Part shown: positions 1 to 10,070 of the stretch, piece by piece
Layout of the letters: every line of letters starts with the position of its first letter
Numbering within the stretch: the stretch's first letter is position 1
Assembly: GCA_023055355.1 (NCBI GenBank)
Contig: JALJCS010000009.1
Location: 27,367,001 to 27,431,000 of the forward strand
From: Agelaius tricolor
Lineage: Eukaryota > Chordata > Aves > Passeriformes > Icteridae
Length of the DNA: 64,000 nt
Direction: 5' to 3'
Translations under genes and position numbers: made by a program
Notes under the pieces: generated by a model
Seen by the model: the letters and a program-made list of their open reading frames with translations, nothing else
The model's database searches: none
Told to the model about the DNA's origin: nothing

Positions 1-913
1 TCCATAAAAGTGGAATCTGTCAGTGCGTTGGAATGTGCACTTAGTGCACTGCAATAGAGCTTGAGAACCTTCTCAGACATGGCTTGAAGTATTCTGCAAC
101 AGTCAAGGAGACACAATGAGAGATGACATAATTAGATCTCAGAGGCTGCAGTCAAACTGGAGAACCTCAGTCTAAAGGCCTGCTACGACCAGATGAGTCT
201 TCAAGGTGAAATCTGATCACAATGGATTTGCATTCACAACCAAAATGAAATGGTTCAGTCTGGTGCTGTACAGAACTCCCAGAACCTGACTCCTCTGTTT
301 TCCACATCAGTGTGACAGACAGCATGTACTTCTGGTTTCCTGAGCTCTGCTCTTTCTGGCTAACAGAAAAAATGATTGCTGTTTTCCAGAGTCAACTCAA
401 TTGTGAAGAACATAACTGAAAATGAGATGTTATTTAAAATAAATAGGCAACCCTTTATTTCTTATCTCTTGTGTGCAATGAAATAACAGTGCTGACATTT
501 AATTACCATCCCATTTAATGCACCAAGATGAGCTTGATAGCTCACACCTTCAAATCTCTTGTTCTCTGCAGGCCCACAGAAGTTGAGGCCTTGTTGCACT
601 AATTATTCCCTTTTTCAGCCACAGCCAGCTGTCAGTTCAGTTCAGATGTAAGATGAGATTTCACCTCAAGAGCTGTAGCTGTGCAAAATGCTGGTCAGAG
701 CCTCCGAGAAGAAAAATGCTGATGTGGATGCCATAAATCTGCCTTAACACACTGGTCACAAACCAATTGATTATCACAGAGGAAACAGCAGCAAATGACT
801 TTTAGCCACTTTGCAGCATGAAAAGACCATTCCAGAAGACAATGGTGTGGTGAGAGGTCTGAATTAAAATACTTGCAGCACTGAACATTTTCTCTTTAAC
901 AGAAATGGAATAC
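1..913. other. Non-coding stretch, nothing identified
   Basis: AT-rich sequence with frequent stops in all frames. I looked for a signal-peptide exon on the + strand (an ATG followed by a hydrophobic run and a phase-1 GT donor), because the downstream receptor lacks its 5' exon, and found none that is convincing. It may be intron or 5' flank of the CD200R-like gene. Confidence 0.5.
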
Positions 914-1458
914 TGTGCTGGTTTTTAGCAGGGAGAGAACTCATTTTCTTCATAGTGGTTTCTATGGAGCTGGATTTGTGCTGGAAACTGTGTTGACATT
1001 ACAGAGATGTTTTGAGCAGTGCTTACACAGAGCCAAGGCCTTTTCTGATTGTCACACCACCACTGAGTGGACTGTGGTCCAAAAGAGCTGGAAAGGAACA
1101 CAGCCAGGACAGCTGACCCCAACTGGCCATAGGGATATTCCAGACCATGTGGCATCATGCTCAGCACATAAAACTGGGGGAAGAACAAAGAAGGGATGCT
1201 TGGATGTGTGATGTTTGTCTTCCCAAGTCACCATTATGCATGATACAGTCCTGCTTTCCTGTAAATGGCTGAACACCTACCTGCCTTTGAGATGTTTTGT
1301 TCTTCTTGTGTGCATAGCTTTTGCTTTACCTATTAACCTCTTGAGTTTTCTCACCTTTCTGATTCTCTCCCCATCCCACTGTAGGGGGAGTCTACGAGAG
1401 AGAGAGCTTGTGGCTGTGTGGGGCTTTGTTGCCAGCTGGGATTAAACTACAAGAAACA
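914..1458 (+). mobile_element. Solo LTR of an avian endogenous retrovirus
   Basis: The segment opens with TGTGCTGG and reads end to end like a common avian LTR type that I recognise by its order of blocks: a GC-richer U3, a TATA-like ATAAAA at 1168-1173, then a run ending TTGCTTTACC, a G-rich block near 1382-1390 and a terminal AAACTACA. The usual ATTAAA poly(A) signal position reads ATTAAC (1332-1337), so its own 3' processing signal looks decayed. No gag, pol or env sequence is adjacent and no second LTR is seen, so this is a solo LTR left by recombination. I could not define a clean target-site duplication; the 3' edge is uncertain by about 10 bases. Family assignment is from memory of the sequence type, not from a search. 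Confidence 0.75.
1168..1173 (+). promoter_or_regulatory. TATA-like box in the solo LTR
   Basis: ATAAAA sits in the position expected for the LTR core promoter. Whether it still drives transcription cannot be seen. Its orientation matches the downstream receptor gene. Confidence 0.35.
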
Positions 1459-3562
1459 CTTCTGCTTGTTTAGTTCTCCTGTAGAGTAGACATACACCCT
1501 CTAGGTTTAGTGAAATTCCCAGAGGAAAGGGGAGATTGCAGCTTCCCTCAGAGCTCCTGAGTACATATCCAAGAACACAGGCTGGGCAGGCAGCATAAGG
1601 AGGACAAAGAAAGCAGATCAGGAGACCTTGGCAAAGGACTTGATTGTAGCAGGCCCACAAGAAATAATGGAAGTGAGGGAAAAGGAGTTCAGGTGTGATC
1701 ATGTAAAAATGTGCAACCTGACAAGTCAGCAAAAGGGTGTGGAGTAGAAAAGAGGACTGAGGGAAAGAACCTGTTCTTTAGGGGCAGAGGGACCAAAGGA
1801 GATTTATTTTCGTGTCTTTACTTTCATAAGTAAAGCCAGCAATTCTGTGTCCCCTGCAGACCTGTCACTTTATGATGTATTGATTTATATTCTAATAAAA
1901 TATACTTTTAGATACTTAATGGTTTTTGGTATGCTGATTAGAAAGAGAAAGCAGAATATGTCCAACTTCAATCCAATGAGAGGTCTTACCAACAACTTCA
2001 AAGTGGAGGAAATGCTAAGGCTGACCAGGAAGGATGGGATAGGGATGGGGATAACTTCTATTTAAGGAACTGCCTTTGTATTTGGGGATCCCGTACCTAT
2101 TTACACATTAACTTCTGGGAATATACATTTTGGATTGCTTCTGAATAAAGCTAATTCTGTGGTAAGAACTAGTAAGTTTTGACCTTTCCTGGGATAATAT
2201 TTTAGTTTGAAATAGAAAGTTCATCAGAAACTTCCATGAAAATAGATGACATTATGCTTCATGGTTTGGAAGCTCCCCATCAAGTATTACCCAGGTCCAG
2301 TCCTATTTTGCTTGTGAGTCACTTCAAAGTCGCTTCAGAAACACAAATTAACCAAACCTTTAAGGATTTTTGGCAGACACATTCTTTTGTAAAGGAAAGC
2401 AAAAGATCATGTTTCTAGCAGCATGTACCCAAAAAAGAGCAAATCAAGGAAGAAAATTCACAATTAATATTTACACCAATGCTGCTTACCTGCACTCTCA
2501 CAATAAAAGAGGGCAATAAAGTGAAGACAGTTTAACCTTTTATATTATAAGACCTCTTTGAAAAAGTATGAAGCTGTGTGGCTAGGATAAGCAAGATGAT
2601 TTTTTACTAATTAATGTGTCATCTGGGGAAAATTCTTGTCATACTTAAAGTCATCTGAATCAATAACAAGATACAGGGAATTTCATACAATTTCTACAAA
2701 TTTTCTATAAACCTAAAATTGTATTTAAACTTGATTCAGCAGATTTTAAGCTTTCTGATGTGGTTTCTTGGAGTGAAGTGAAATGAATGGTGCCTGGTTC
2801 ATTCAGAGGAGAATATAACAGAAAGGCATAGCAAAAAGCATCACTTTCACTGCCTCTTAGTTTACAGCCTTGAAGCTTGAATACCCATTGTGTTGGGTTT
2901 TTAACATTGCAATGAGCTGCTTAGGAGATGCTGAGTTGAAAGACAAGTAAATTTCTGCTGCTTTAATATGTAAATGGAAGTCTACCCAGTTCAATATGCA
3001 CAACACTGTCATTCTTGTTCAACATTTGCAAACATTATCCAAAAAAACCCCCAGTTCCAACACAGGGGCAGTTTGGGTGCTCAGGTTTGCTTAGTCATTT
3101 TCAGATTCCCACTGTATGGGATTTCATATGAATGCAGAAGTAAAAGTTGTTTATTTTGTTGGCAGCAATGGTTAGAGAGAAAAGCCACTGTCGTGTGGCC
3201 AGATGCAACAGTCATATTCCTGTATTTTAGGTCCTGTGAGCAACCCACTGGAGGATTTGCTCACACAAGCACAGCCTTTGGATGCGGAACCGCTGAAGAC
3301 AATGGGCAGGAGTAGGGTCCTCCTCCAGTATCCAGTCTTATCCACTAAGATGATCCTCAGTGGGAAATTTGTATTGCAGGGGTTGGCCATGACAGGCCAT
3401 TGGCTCCATAATCCACAGCTGTAGGAAGAGATGACAGACAACGTGCAGATGAGCACAGCCATGGCCTCACGCTTGTTTGTAGCACTGCAGACATTTCCCT
3501 GTGAAGTCCAGACCACAACTCCTGGGCTCCCTCTCACACATTCTCTTTTTTTTTCTCCTCAG
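1459..3562. other. Non-coding sequence upstream of the Ig V exon
   Basis: Probably the last part of the intron between an unseen signal-peptide exon and the Ig V exon. It ends in a good polypyrimidine tract (3541-3560) and an AG acceptor at 3561-3562. No exon with a start codon and phase-1 donor was found. A 121-codon open frame on the - strand (3172-3537) matches nothing I know. Confidence 0.5.
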
Positions 3563-3877
3563 GAAACAACTCCTCAGTGTTAGTGATGACTGTAGGTAAC
3601 AGCTCAGTTCTCACCTGCTTTCTCAAAGGAAATATAACTATGCTAACATGGACAATAACCCCCAAGGCTGGAGGCCTGTGCACCTTGGTATACAGGGTTG
3701 ATACGAACGAGACACACAGAACAACCTGTAGTGACAACATAAACTGGATCTTCAGAGCAGGTCTGCCTCCTGCCCTTGGGATATGGCAAGTGGGGCTAGC
3801 CCAGGAGGGAAATTACAGCTGTGAAGCGGCAACAACAGAAGGGAATTTCCACACAAGGTACCACCTGACCGTGCTGG
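3563..3877 (+). CDS. CD200R1: CD200 receptor-like, exon for the N-terminal Ig V domain
   Basis: This 315-base exon starts in phase 1 after a pyrimidine-rich AG acceptor and ends in phase 1 at GTG CTG G|GTAAGG. It encodes about 104 residues of an Ig V-type domain, the ligand-binding membrane-distal domain of CD200 receptors, which inhibit myeloid cells on meeting CD200. Visible features are VLTC (B-strand Cys), LTWTI (C-strand Trp), a second Cys pair (GLCT and TTCSD) typical of CD200R, TNET followed by NINW, and GNYSCEAATTEGNFHTRYHLTVL (broken here for length: F-strand YSC, then GNFH and YHLTVL), close to the family's YYRC, DGNFH and YHLQV blocks. Sequons at NNS, NSS, NSS, NIT, NET and NYS suggest heavy N-glycosylation. 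The frame is intact. The paralogue (CD200R1 or CD200R1L) cannot be fixed from this domain alone, but the long tail downstream favours the inhibitory type. Confidence 0.92.
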
Positions 3878-3917
3878 GTAAGGAATGTGCAAAAGGGAGC
3901 TTTTTAAAAATTAGACT

Positions 3918-4157
3918 AATGAGGGTAAGGTTAGATTAGATATTAGGAAGCTATTTGGTATTGTGAGGATAGTGCCACTGGAACACTGATTGTCCAGAGA
4001 AGCTGTCGACATCCCAGTGTTAAAGACCAGTGAGACTTGAAGCAACCCAGTCTTGTGGAAGGTGTCCCTTTGCATGGCAAGGTGGTTGGAACTAGAGCAT
4101 CTTTAGAGCATCTTTAAAGTTCCTTCCAACCTAAGCCATTCTGTGATTCTGTGATTC
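3918..4157 (+). mobile_element. CR1 LINE fragment, 3' end
   Basis: Recognised by the CR1 3' blocks in order: TTAGATTAGATATTAGGAAG near 3932, CCAGAGAAGCTGT near 3995, GGTTGGAACTAGA near 4083, TTCCTTCCAACCT near 4121, and the terminal tandem ATTCTGTGATTCTGTG at 4140-4156. It is a 5'-truncated, diverged copy of about 240 bases lying in the same orientation as the host gene within its intron. Confidence 0.85.
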
Positions 4158-4409
4158 TTGCTGGGACAAACTCATGCATTTCATTGGGAGTATCTCTGTG
4201 TCTCCTTTCTCCTTGTTTCCCATAACTCTTCTCCCTTCTGCTGCTCCCTTTTTCCACTGTCTAGTTAGAAGTGACAGGTGTGAAGCAATTTCCCATGTAC
4301 ACACAGAGGATATGAATGGCTGTGATGAGGCTCAACTGGATGCAGGAGAGTTGGGCAAAAGGGAAAAAGAGAGCTCTTCTTTGTCTCGTGTGTTTTGGGC
4401 CCATGTTGT

Positions 4410-4532
4410 GGGATGGGATGGGATGGGACGGGATGGGACGGGACGGGACGGGACAGGACGGGACGGGACGGGACGGGATGGGACGGGATGGGATGGGATG
4501 GGACGGGATGGGATGGGATGGGATGGGATGAC
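4410..4532 (+). repeat. GGGAT/GGGAC pentamer minisatellite
   Basis: About 24 tandem copies of GGGAY, alternating irregularly between GGGAT and GGGAC, with one variant unit (GGACA). The + strand has long runs of GGG separated by two bases, a strong G-quadruplex pattern. It creates artefactual open frames (repeats of Gly, Met, Trp, Asp, Arg) which are not genes. It lies in the intron about 130 bases before the Ig C2 exon. Confidence 0.95.
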
Positions 4533-4659
4533 AGCCCCAGCCTTATTCTCCTCTTTTCACTGGGTTCAGTTTGGGTTCATTTTGGGCAGAGGACAAGAAC
4601 CGCCCATCCCAGCTGTTCCAAACTAACTCCATGCATGTCCCCTTGCTGGTGCTTTGCAG

Positions 4660-4914
4660 CCCCCCCGAGGCTGAGCCTGTCCTGTGATGAGCAGGGCAGC
4701 CCTGTGTGTGAGGCAGCAGCAGGGAAGCCACCGGCTCAGCTCTCCTGGGTCCCAGAGGGCAGCTCCACTGCAGAGGAGAAGTGCCACAACAACGGGACAG
4801 TGACTGTTCTCAGCAAGTTCACAGTGTGTAGCACCAATGTCACCAATGTGACCACCTGCATGGTGTCCCACCCAGCTGGGAACTGGAGCCAGTCCATATC
4901 CTGCTGTCCCTCAG
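4660..4914 (+). CDS. CD200R1: CD200 receptor-like, exon for the membrane-proximal Ig C2 domain
   Basis: This 255-base exon begins in phase 1 (acceptor GCTTTGCAG, 4651-4659) and ends in phase 1 at TCA G|GTGAGC. It encodes about 85 residues: LSLSC, then a second Cys in SPVCEA, then AAGKPPAQLSWVPEG, the best family signature here since CD200R proteins carry an AGKPxAQxSWxPEG block, then NGTVTV, and TTCMVSHPAGNWS with the F-strand Cys. The extra cysteines (KCHNN, FTVCS, and SISCC at the end) are more than the basic Ig pair and fit the extra disulphides known in the family. Sequons: NGT, NVT, NVT, NWS. The open frame runs back into the minisatellite only because that repeat lacks stops. Confidence 0.93.
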
Positions 4915-5699
4915 GTGAGCTTCCCTTTGTGCTTTCTGTGTTAAAAACCCTGTCCAGCTTTCTCAGCTCTTGTTCCTTCTTGAAAGGAAAGTCTCTAAAA
5001 TATACAGAAATCTTCAGTGAAGTCCTATAGAGACAAGAGTATCATCCCTGACTGCCTTTGCCCAGAAACATCAGTGGCTTCTTTGTGTTCTGGACATTAT
5101 TTCCTAATGCTTTCTTCCCTAAGAGGGATATATATACATGTGGTAATATTCTTTTGGTAGTGGAAATGCTTATGGAAATGGGAGAAAGCAGTCATTATCC
5201 TTGTATTCAAATAATCACTTGGAATGAGAATATTAGGATTTTTTTTTTTGGATGCAAATTTTAATACCGTGGTAAGAGAGACGGTGAGCCAAGTCTCGAG
5301 TTGCTAGCAGAAAAAAATACATTCCTTCATTCCAAATTTTGAATGTCTGATAACGTATGACCCTTGGGTTCTGGTTTTTGGTTTTCTTGTTGCTTTTGAG
5401 AATATTTATGACTACTGAGAAATGATGAGTCCTTGAGAGGAACTCAGGTTTGGCTTAGTGAAAATATATTATGAGTGGCCACTGTGACATTAGTGGAATC
5501 TACTTTTGCCTCTGACAGACACTCCATTTGTATTTCTCAGCAAAGTTTCATTACTATGTTCCTTTCTGCTAAAGGACATTCTATTTGTTTTACAAGCCTG
5601 CTGAAAATGCATGTATGTTCTAGAGCAACTTTAATCTTCTACTGAAATAATACAGAAACTGAGAAGAAGATATAACTGAGACTGTCTCTTTATGTTTAG
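4915..5699. other. Intron before the transmembrane exon
   Basis: A 785-base phase-1 intron (GTGAGC donor; acceptor TTTAG at 5695-5699). AT-rich, with no repeat or exon identified. Confidence 0.8.
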
Positions 5700-5805
5700 A
5701 GAAAATCGACACCAACGTTTTCCTGTATGCCTGCATCATTACTTGTGTTCTGATCATTATCACCTTGCTGGCTGTCATTTACTATTTCAAGCTCCATGGT
5801 GATAG
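5700..5805 (+). CDS. CD200R1: CD200 receptor-like, transmembrane exon
   Basis: A 106-base exon, phase 1 at the start and phase 2 at the end (GAT AG|GTATGT). It encodes a short acidic stalk (EKIDTN), a hydrophobic span from about NVFLYACIITCV to LLAVIYYF, and the basic start of the tail (KLHGDR). No lysine or other charge lies inside the membrane span. Activating CD200R-like receptors that pair with DAP12 usually have such a residue, so this favours the inhibitory receptor. The small exon fits the layout of the mammalian gene. Confidence 0.88.
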
Positions 5806-6707
5806 GTATGTACTTATACTAAGGTGCTAAGGAAAAATCGTCTAGTGCTAGAAGAAATTTTAAAGTACTCTTTGTGTCTTGAAATAATATGATTCTGTCA
5901 GTCTGTGCTGCTGTGATTAACCAAATTAACTACATCAAATATTTCTGTACTGAAGACACTGTGCACTGTGCATTGCACACATCTTCACAGAATGATGCCC
6001 TGAGTAAAATATAAATGGGAAGAAGTTGGGCAAGGACCCTGATTGCACTGCCTCCTAAAGGGGAACACTTATTTCTGATAGGAATCTGTGAGAGTAAATC
6101 TTCTTCAGATACTGTCATAGTCTGCCAGGATCTCTCAGGGCACTGGTTCTGCTGCCTAGTAAGTTCCACTAAATGCCAGAGGACTGAGCAATGCCAGCCT
6201 GCCATATGAGCAGAATGAACAGCAGATTCTATCTGTATTTATTAAAAAATTCCTTGAGTGAAGCTGGGCTCTGGTCCCTTTAGGATTTCCTATGGGGAAA
6301 AAAAAAGTAGTTCTGAGGAATACCAACAGAAATAATTTGTGGAGTGGAATGATGAATTAGCACCTGTACTGAAAACGTCAGCTAGGTTCCTCATTTGCCT
6401 GTTACAAACTGTTTTTCTCTCAGACCTTTTCCCTCAGAGGTGAAGAATTAGTTCAATACCATTTCACTAACTGCAAAATGTATATCCTTACAGAGGGCTT
6501 TGGTTCTAATCTGCTTCCTACAAACAGAAGAAAAAACTTTTTTAGAAAGGTAGGGTGCTATAATTTCAGGATCAAATGTCAAGGAGAGAGAGACATGAGA
6601 AGGTTTTACTCTTGAAGACAAGAAAAAGAAATGTTTCATAAGCTTTTGATCAAAGAAACCAAGCTGTGATCCAGCTGAACGTATTTTAATACTTTTCTTT
6701 TTCACAG
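5806..6707. other. Intron within the cytoplasmic region
   Basis: A 902-base phase-2 intron with a GTATGT donor and a TTTTTCACAG acceptor. No repeat or exon identified. Confidence 0.75.
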
Positions 6708-6759
6708 ACAATGCCACAAAACCAAACCTCCTGAAATTGCTCCTATACATTCCCAACAG
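6708..6759 (+). CDS. CD200R1: CD200 receptor-like, short cytoplasmic exon
   Basis: A 52-base exon between TTCACAG and CAG|GTAAGAA. Its first base completes an Arg codon; it then encodes QCHKTKPPEIAPIHSQQ and ends in phase 0. The sequence alone is weakly conserved. The call rests on strong splice signals, the exact phase match with the exons on both sides and the position in the gene. Confidence 0.78.
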
Positions 6760-8017
6760 GTAAGAAGAATTATGCAAATTAGACCATCACCAAATCATGG
6801 TGATTCTGGTGGCCCTGGAAACATGATTAGTGAAAGGAAAACATTAGATTTTTACTCTCAGCTTTCAGCAAGTACTAGGGTGTCTGATATATTTACTCTT
6901 ATCTCTTTATAGGACAAAATGAAGTTATTATCTTCACCATAACTTTGACCTGGAACAAACACTAGAGGTGTGTTCCAACAGCAAACACTCAGCTAAAGCC
7001 ATCCTTTAATTTTAACAAGGAGTCAGTACCACCACATTTCCCTTGTCATATCACATACCCTGTCCACAACTACTCTCCAGATAATAGCATGGGTTGGGGG
7101 ATATTAAGAAAACTGTTAGTGTACAAGAAGATTAAGCAACAAGATTAACAGACACCAAAAGAAAAAGAATATCCCTTTTGGTGTCCAGAATGATAATTGT
7201 GTGAATTTTGAAGGCCACTCTTTATCTTGCATGGTCAATCCACAATTAAAGAAACAATCATACTCAAGAACATGGAAGGAGAGCTGAGCTGCAAACTGGG
7301 AGATATTTTTTGATATCCTATGTTGTTAGAAGCTTCCTGTGTAACTGAGCAATTCACCTGTAAGCTGTCTCTGTTCTTTGCTGCCAAATCCAAATAACAG
7401 CATCTCTACATAGACAAGATATGTTACAATTATATCGTATCTGTGCACCTACAGTATACACTAGACTCAAATTCTGCTATCAACTTAAAAAGATGCTTCA
7501 GTTTCTAAAGAGACTTAGTCAGTTCTAGTTATTAGTATTCCTGCTGCCCTCCCTCCCAACTGCTGACAGACACAGTTGCATTAATGTAAAATAATGGTTT
7601 AAGTACCAGTGTTCTTGCTGTCATGTCATGGGACTTTCACTGGCATGTCTGTAGACTGAAATGCAGACTGATTAGGAATGAATCAAGGTCAAGACTCTAG
7701 CATATTATTTGCTCTTTCTAGAGAGTCAGACCCTAATAAAATTTTTTTTCAGGCCAATGAAAGTGGAGTAGAAGGGAAGATAAAGGAGGCAAATGAAACA
7801 ACACCTCAGCTTTACCCTCCAAATCTTTGATAGAAACAGCAATCCACATTCCTTGGTAGAAAAAGAAATAGAGGGATTTTTTTTTATATAGTTGAAGAGG
7901 AGTAAATATGCGAGCACTATTTCCCAGTAATTTTCTTCAGTCCAGATGAAAGATTTGCAGAGATTTGCCAAGCTAAATTCCTCCTTGTATTCACAGTTTT
8001 TGGTTTTGTTTTGCTAG
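6760..8017. other. Last coding intron
   Basis: A 1,258-base phase-0 intron, donor GTAAGAA and acceptor TTTTGCTAG. AT-rich. No additional exon or repeat recognised. Confidence 0.75.
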
Positions 8018-8140
8018 GATGACACAATGGAAGTGGAACCTTATACTACTTATGTTCAAAAGGAAAATGTAATTTACAACTCAGTGTCTGATCTGACAGT
8101 GGGGCAGAATCTTCCACAGGAGTTGTGTCCAGGAACATGA
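8018..8140 (+). CDS. CD200R1: CD200 receptor-like, terminal exon with the signalling tail
   Basis: Coding part of the last exon: 40 codons and TGA (8138-8140). It begins DDTMEVEPYTTYVQKENV and continues IYNSVSDL, ending in CPGT. The three tyrosines (PY, TY, IY) have the spacing +3 and +8 of the known CD200R tail, in which the third sits in an NPxY motif that recruits DOK adaptors through their PTB domains. Here that motif reads NVIY, lacking the proline, while VIYNSV matches the ITIM pattern (V/I/L/S)xYxx(V/I/L). The tail therefore looks functional but may recruit partners differently. The start of the exon is fixed by the acceptor at 8016-8017 and by phase 0. Confidence 0.9.
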   Translation, partial: DDTMEVEPYTTYVQKENVIYNSVSDLTVGQNLPQELCPGT

Positions 8141-8754
8141 ATGATTCAACAACATCAGAAAAGGAAAGAGATTCTTTATGGAAGACTGGTTATAGAAAGA
8201 AACTTGGAGGATTTCTTCAGATTTTGGGGCAGCATAGATCACTAGGTCTGTTCAAACACCTCTGCTTGCTGATGAGTCCATAATTCTTTTTTTCTCCCTG
8301 TTTTGCTTTCTTCCTTGGGAAAATGTGTTATTCCTTGGGAATATATGACTGACCACACACCATAGTTTTTTCCTGGAAAAGAAGTTGTGAGCAGTCTTCC
8401 CTTTGCTGTTGTTGCCTGGGGATCCTAGTTCTGTCAGTCACTTGTAGTTGTTACTTTGATGCACTTGACACTATGATGTACACATTTGGGAGACAGAGGA
8501 GTGTTCTGTCTGAACTGAAACAAAACACTCTTCCACCAACAGCCACTTTTTTCTAATACATATGTTAATAACACATGACCTGATGACCTACTGATCATCA
8601 CTGAATACCTCAAATAGCAGAAAATAATGGTAGGGAAGACTTAGTTCTGAAAATGGAAATAAGGGATAAATTCAGAAGGTCATCCACTAAGAAGGAGACT
8701 GCACTAGCATGACTAATTCACTTGTTAGGTTCATATCCAGTATTTCATGCCATT

Positions 8755-9563
8755 ATGGAGTGTCATCCAGAAGAATCTGGACAAGGTTGACAAGTAGGCC
8801 AATGGGAATCTCATGAGATTTAACAAGACCAAGTGCAAAGTGCTGCACCTGGGCTGGGACAACCCCTGGTATCAACACTGACTGGGGCATGAACAGATTG
8901 AGAGCAGCCCTGCTGAGAAGGACTTGGGGTGGATGAGAGGCTGGCCATGACCCAGCAAAGTGCACTTGCATCCCAGAAAACCAAACGTCTCCTGGGCAGC
9001 ATGGCCAGCAGGGGAAGGAAGGGATTCTGCTCCTCTGCTCTGCTCTTGTGAGACTCCACCTGCAGTGCTGCATCAGCTCTGGGGTCCCCTGCACAAGCAG
9101 GACATGGACCTGCTGGAGCAGATCCAAAAGAGGCCATCAAGATGATTAGAGGGATGGAACACCTCTCCTGTGAGGAAAGGCTGAGAGAGTTGGGATTGTT
9201 CAGCCTGGAAAAGAGAAGGCTTTGGGGTGACCGAATTTTGGCCTTCCAGCACCTGAAGAGAAAGACAGAAATGGACTTTTACAAGAGCATGAAGTGACAG
9301 GGTAGTGGGGAATGGATTCAGAATGAAAGAGAGTAGGGTTAGATAAAATATTAGGAGGAAATTCTTTTCTTTGAGGGTGGTGAGACATTGGAGTAGGTTG
9401 ACAGAGAAGCTGTGGATGCCCCACCCATTGAAGTGTTCAAGAACAGGTTGGATGGAGCTCTGAGAAACCTGGTCTAGTGAAAGGTGACCCTGCCAGTGCC
9501 AGGGGGGTGCACCTTGATTTTTTAAGGTCCCTTCCAACCCCAACCACTCTATTACTTTGTGAT
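8755..9563 (+). mobile_element. CR1 LINE fragment, about 800 bases
   Basis: Typical CR1 3' sequence in order: ATCTGGACAAGGTTGACAAG near 8774, CTCATGAGATTTAACAAGAC near 8810, GTGCTGCACCTGGG near 8839, GAGGAAAGGCTGAGAGAG near 9172, TTCAGCCTGGAAAAGAGAAG near 9199, TTCAAGAACAGGTTGGATGG near 9436 and CCCTTCCAACCCC near 9529. The 3' end repeats are worn (ATTACTTTGTGATTT), so this is an older copy. Its open frames (for instance the 169-codon frame on the opposite strand, 9073-9582) are shadows of the repeat. Confidence 0.88.
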
Positions 9564-10064
9564 TTCCACTAAATATGTTCATTCTGTGTTTCAGATCACT
9601 GGTATGATTATTTTTCTATAAGATTCCATGACGATATGGCATTCCTCTCTTTCTTAAAAGTATAAGCATTAAGATACTGTAAAATAACCAAAAACAAAGT
9701 AAATATTTCACAAAACAAAACAAGTACAAATATATCTTCTATAAATGTGCAATAATGTACAAAAAAGATAAAATGCTTGCTAGTTGTAGTAATATTTATT
9801 TTTATTACCAAAACGGAAGTTTCGTTTCATTTGTATGTCTAGATATTTTACTTATATTCTTTTCAATGTACTTCCAAGGTCACTTTTTTGTATGCAAATT
9901 AGCTTATGTATCTTATTGTGTCTCATTTTGAGGTTACTTATTCTCATCTTCACAAAATATTCCTTGGAAATAAGAAAAATAAATTGTCCTCTATATAGTA
10001 GCAGTTGTCAACTGTTTTTGATTGATGTCTTTCTAGCAAAAGTATGAACTGATTTTACAGTAAC

Positions 10065-10070
10065 AATAAA
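10065..10070 (+). terminator. Candidate poly(A) signal
   Basis: AATAAA followed within about 30 bases by TGTTTATAAGCCTCTGTTG. This is the best placed signal downstream of the CD200R-like stop; 9978-9983 is the alternative. Confidence 0.35.

Larger units (their letters stand above)
3878..4659. other. Intron between the two Ig exons
   Basis: A 782-base phase-1 intron with GT-AG ends. It carries a CR1 fragment and a GGGAY minisatellite, both annotated separately; the rest is unique sequence without a reading frame of note. Confidence 0.85.

Noticed and set aside
1215..1445. 76-codon frame with a hydrophobic run, considered as the missing CD200R signal peptide
   Set aside because: It lies wholly in the solo LTR, the same sequence type occurs elsewhere in bird genomes as LTR, and there is no phase-1 donor.
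3172..3537. 121-codon - strand frame with a mildly hydrophobic start, considered as an antisense Ig-like or signal-peptide exon
   Set aside because: The pattern of Cys and Trp does not fit an Ig domain, it is on the opposite strand to the receptor and no supporting splice frame is seen.
4174..5030. Open frames of 150, 71 and 211 codons over the GGGAY array
   Set aside because: The pentamer repeat has no stop in several frames, so it gives long but meaningless Gly/Met/Trp/Asp-rich frames. Only the part 4660-4914 of the 211-codon frame is a real exon.
9073..9582. 169-codon - strand open frame
   Set aside because: Antisense shadow of a CR1 copy; the order of blocks is CR1 on the + strand.
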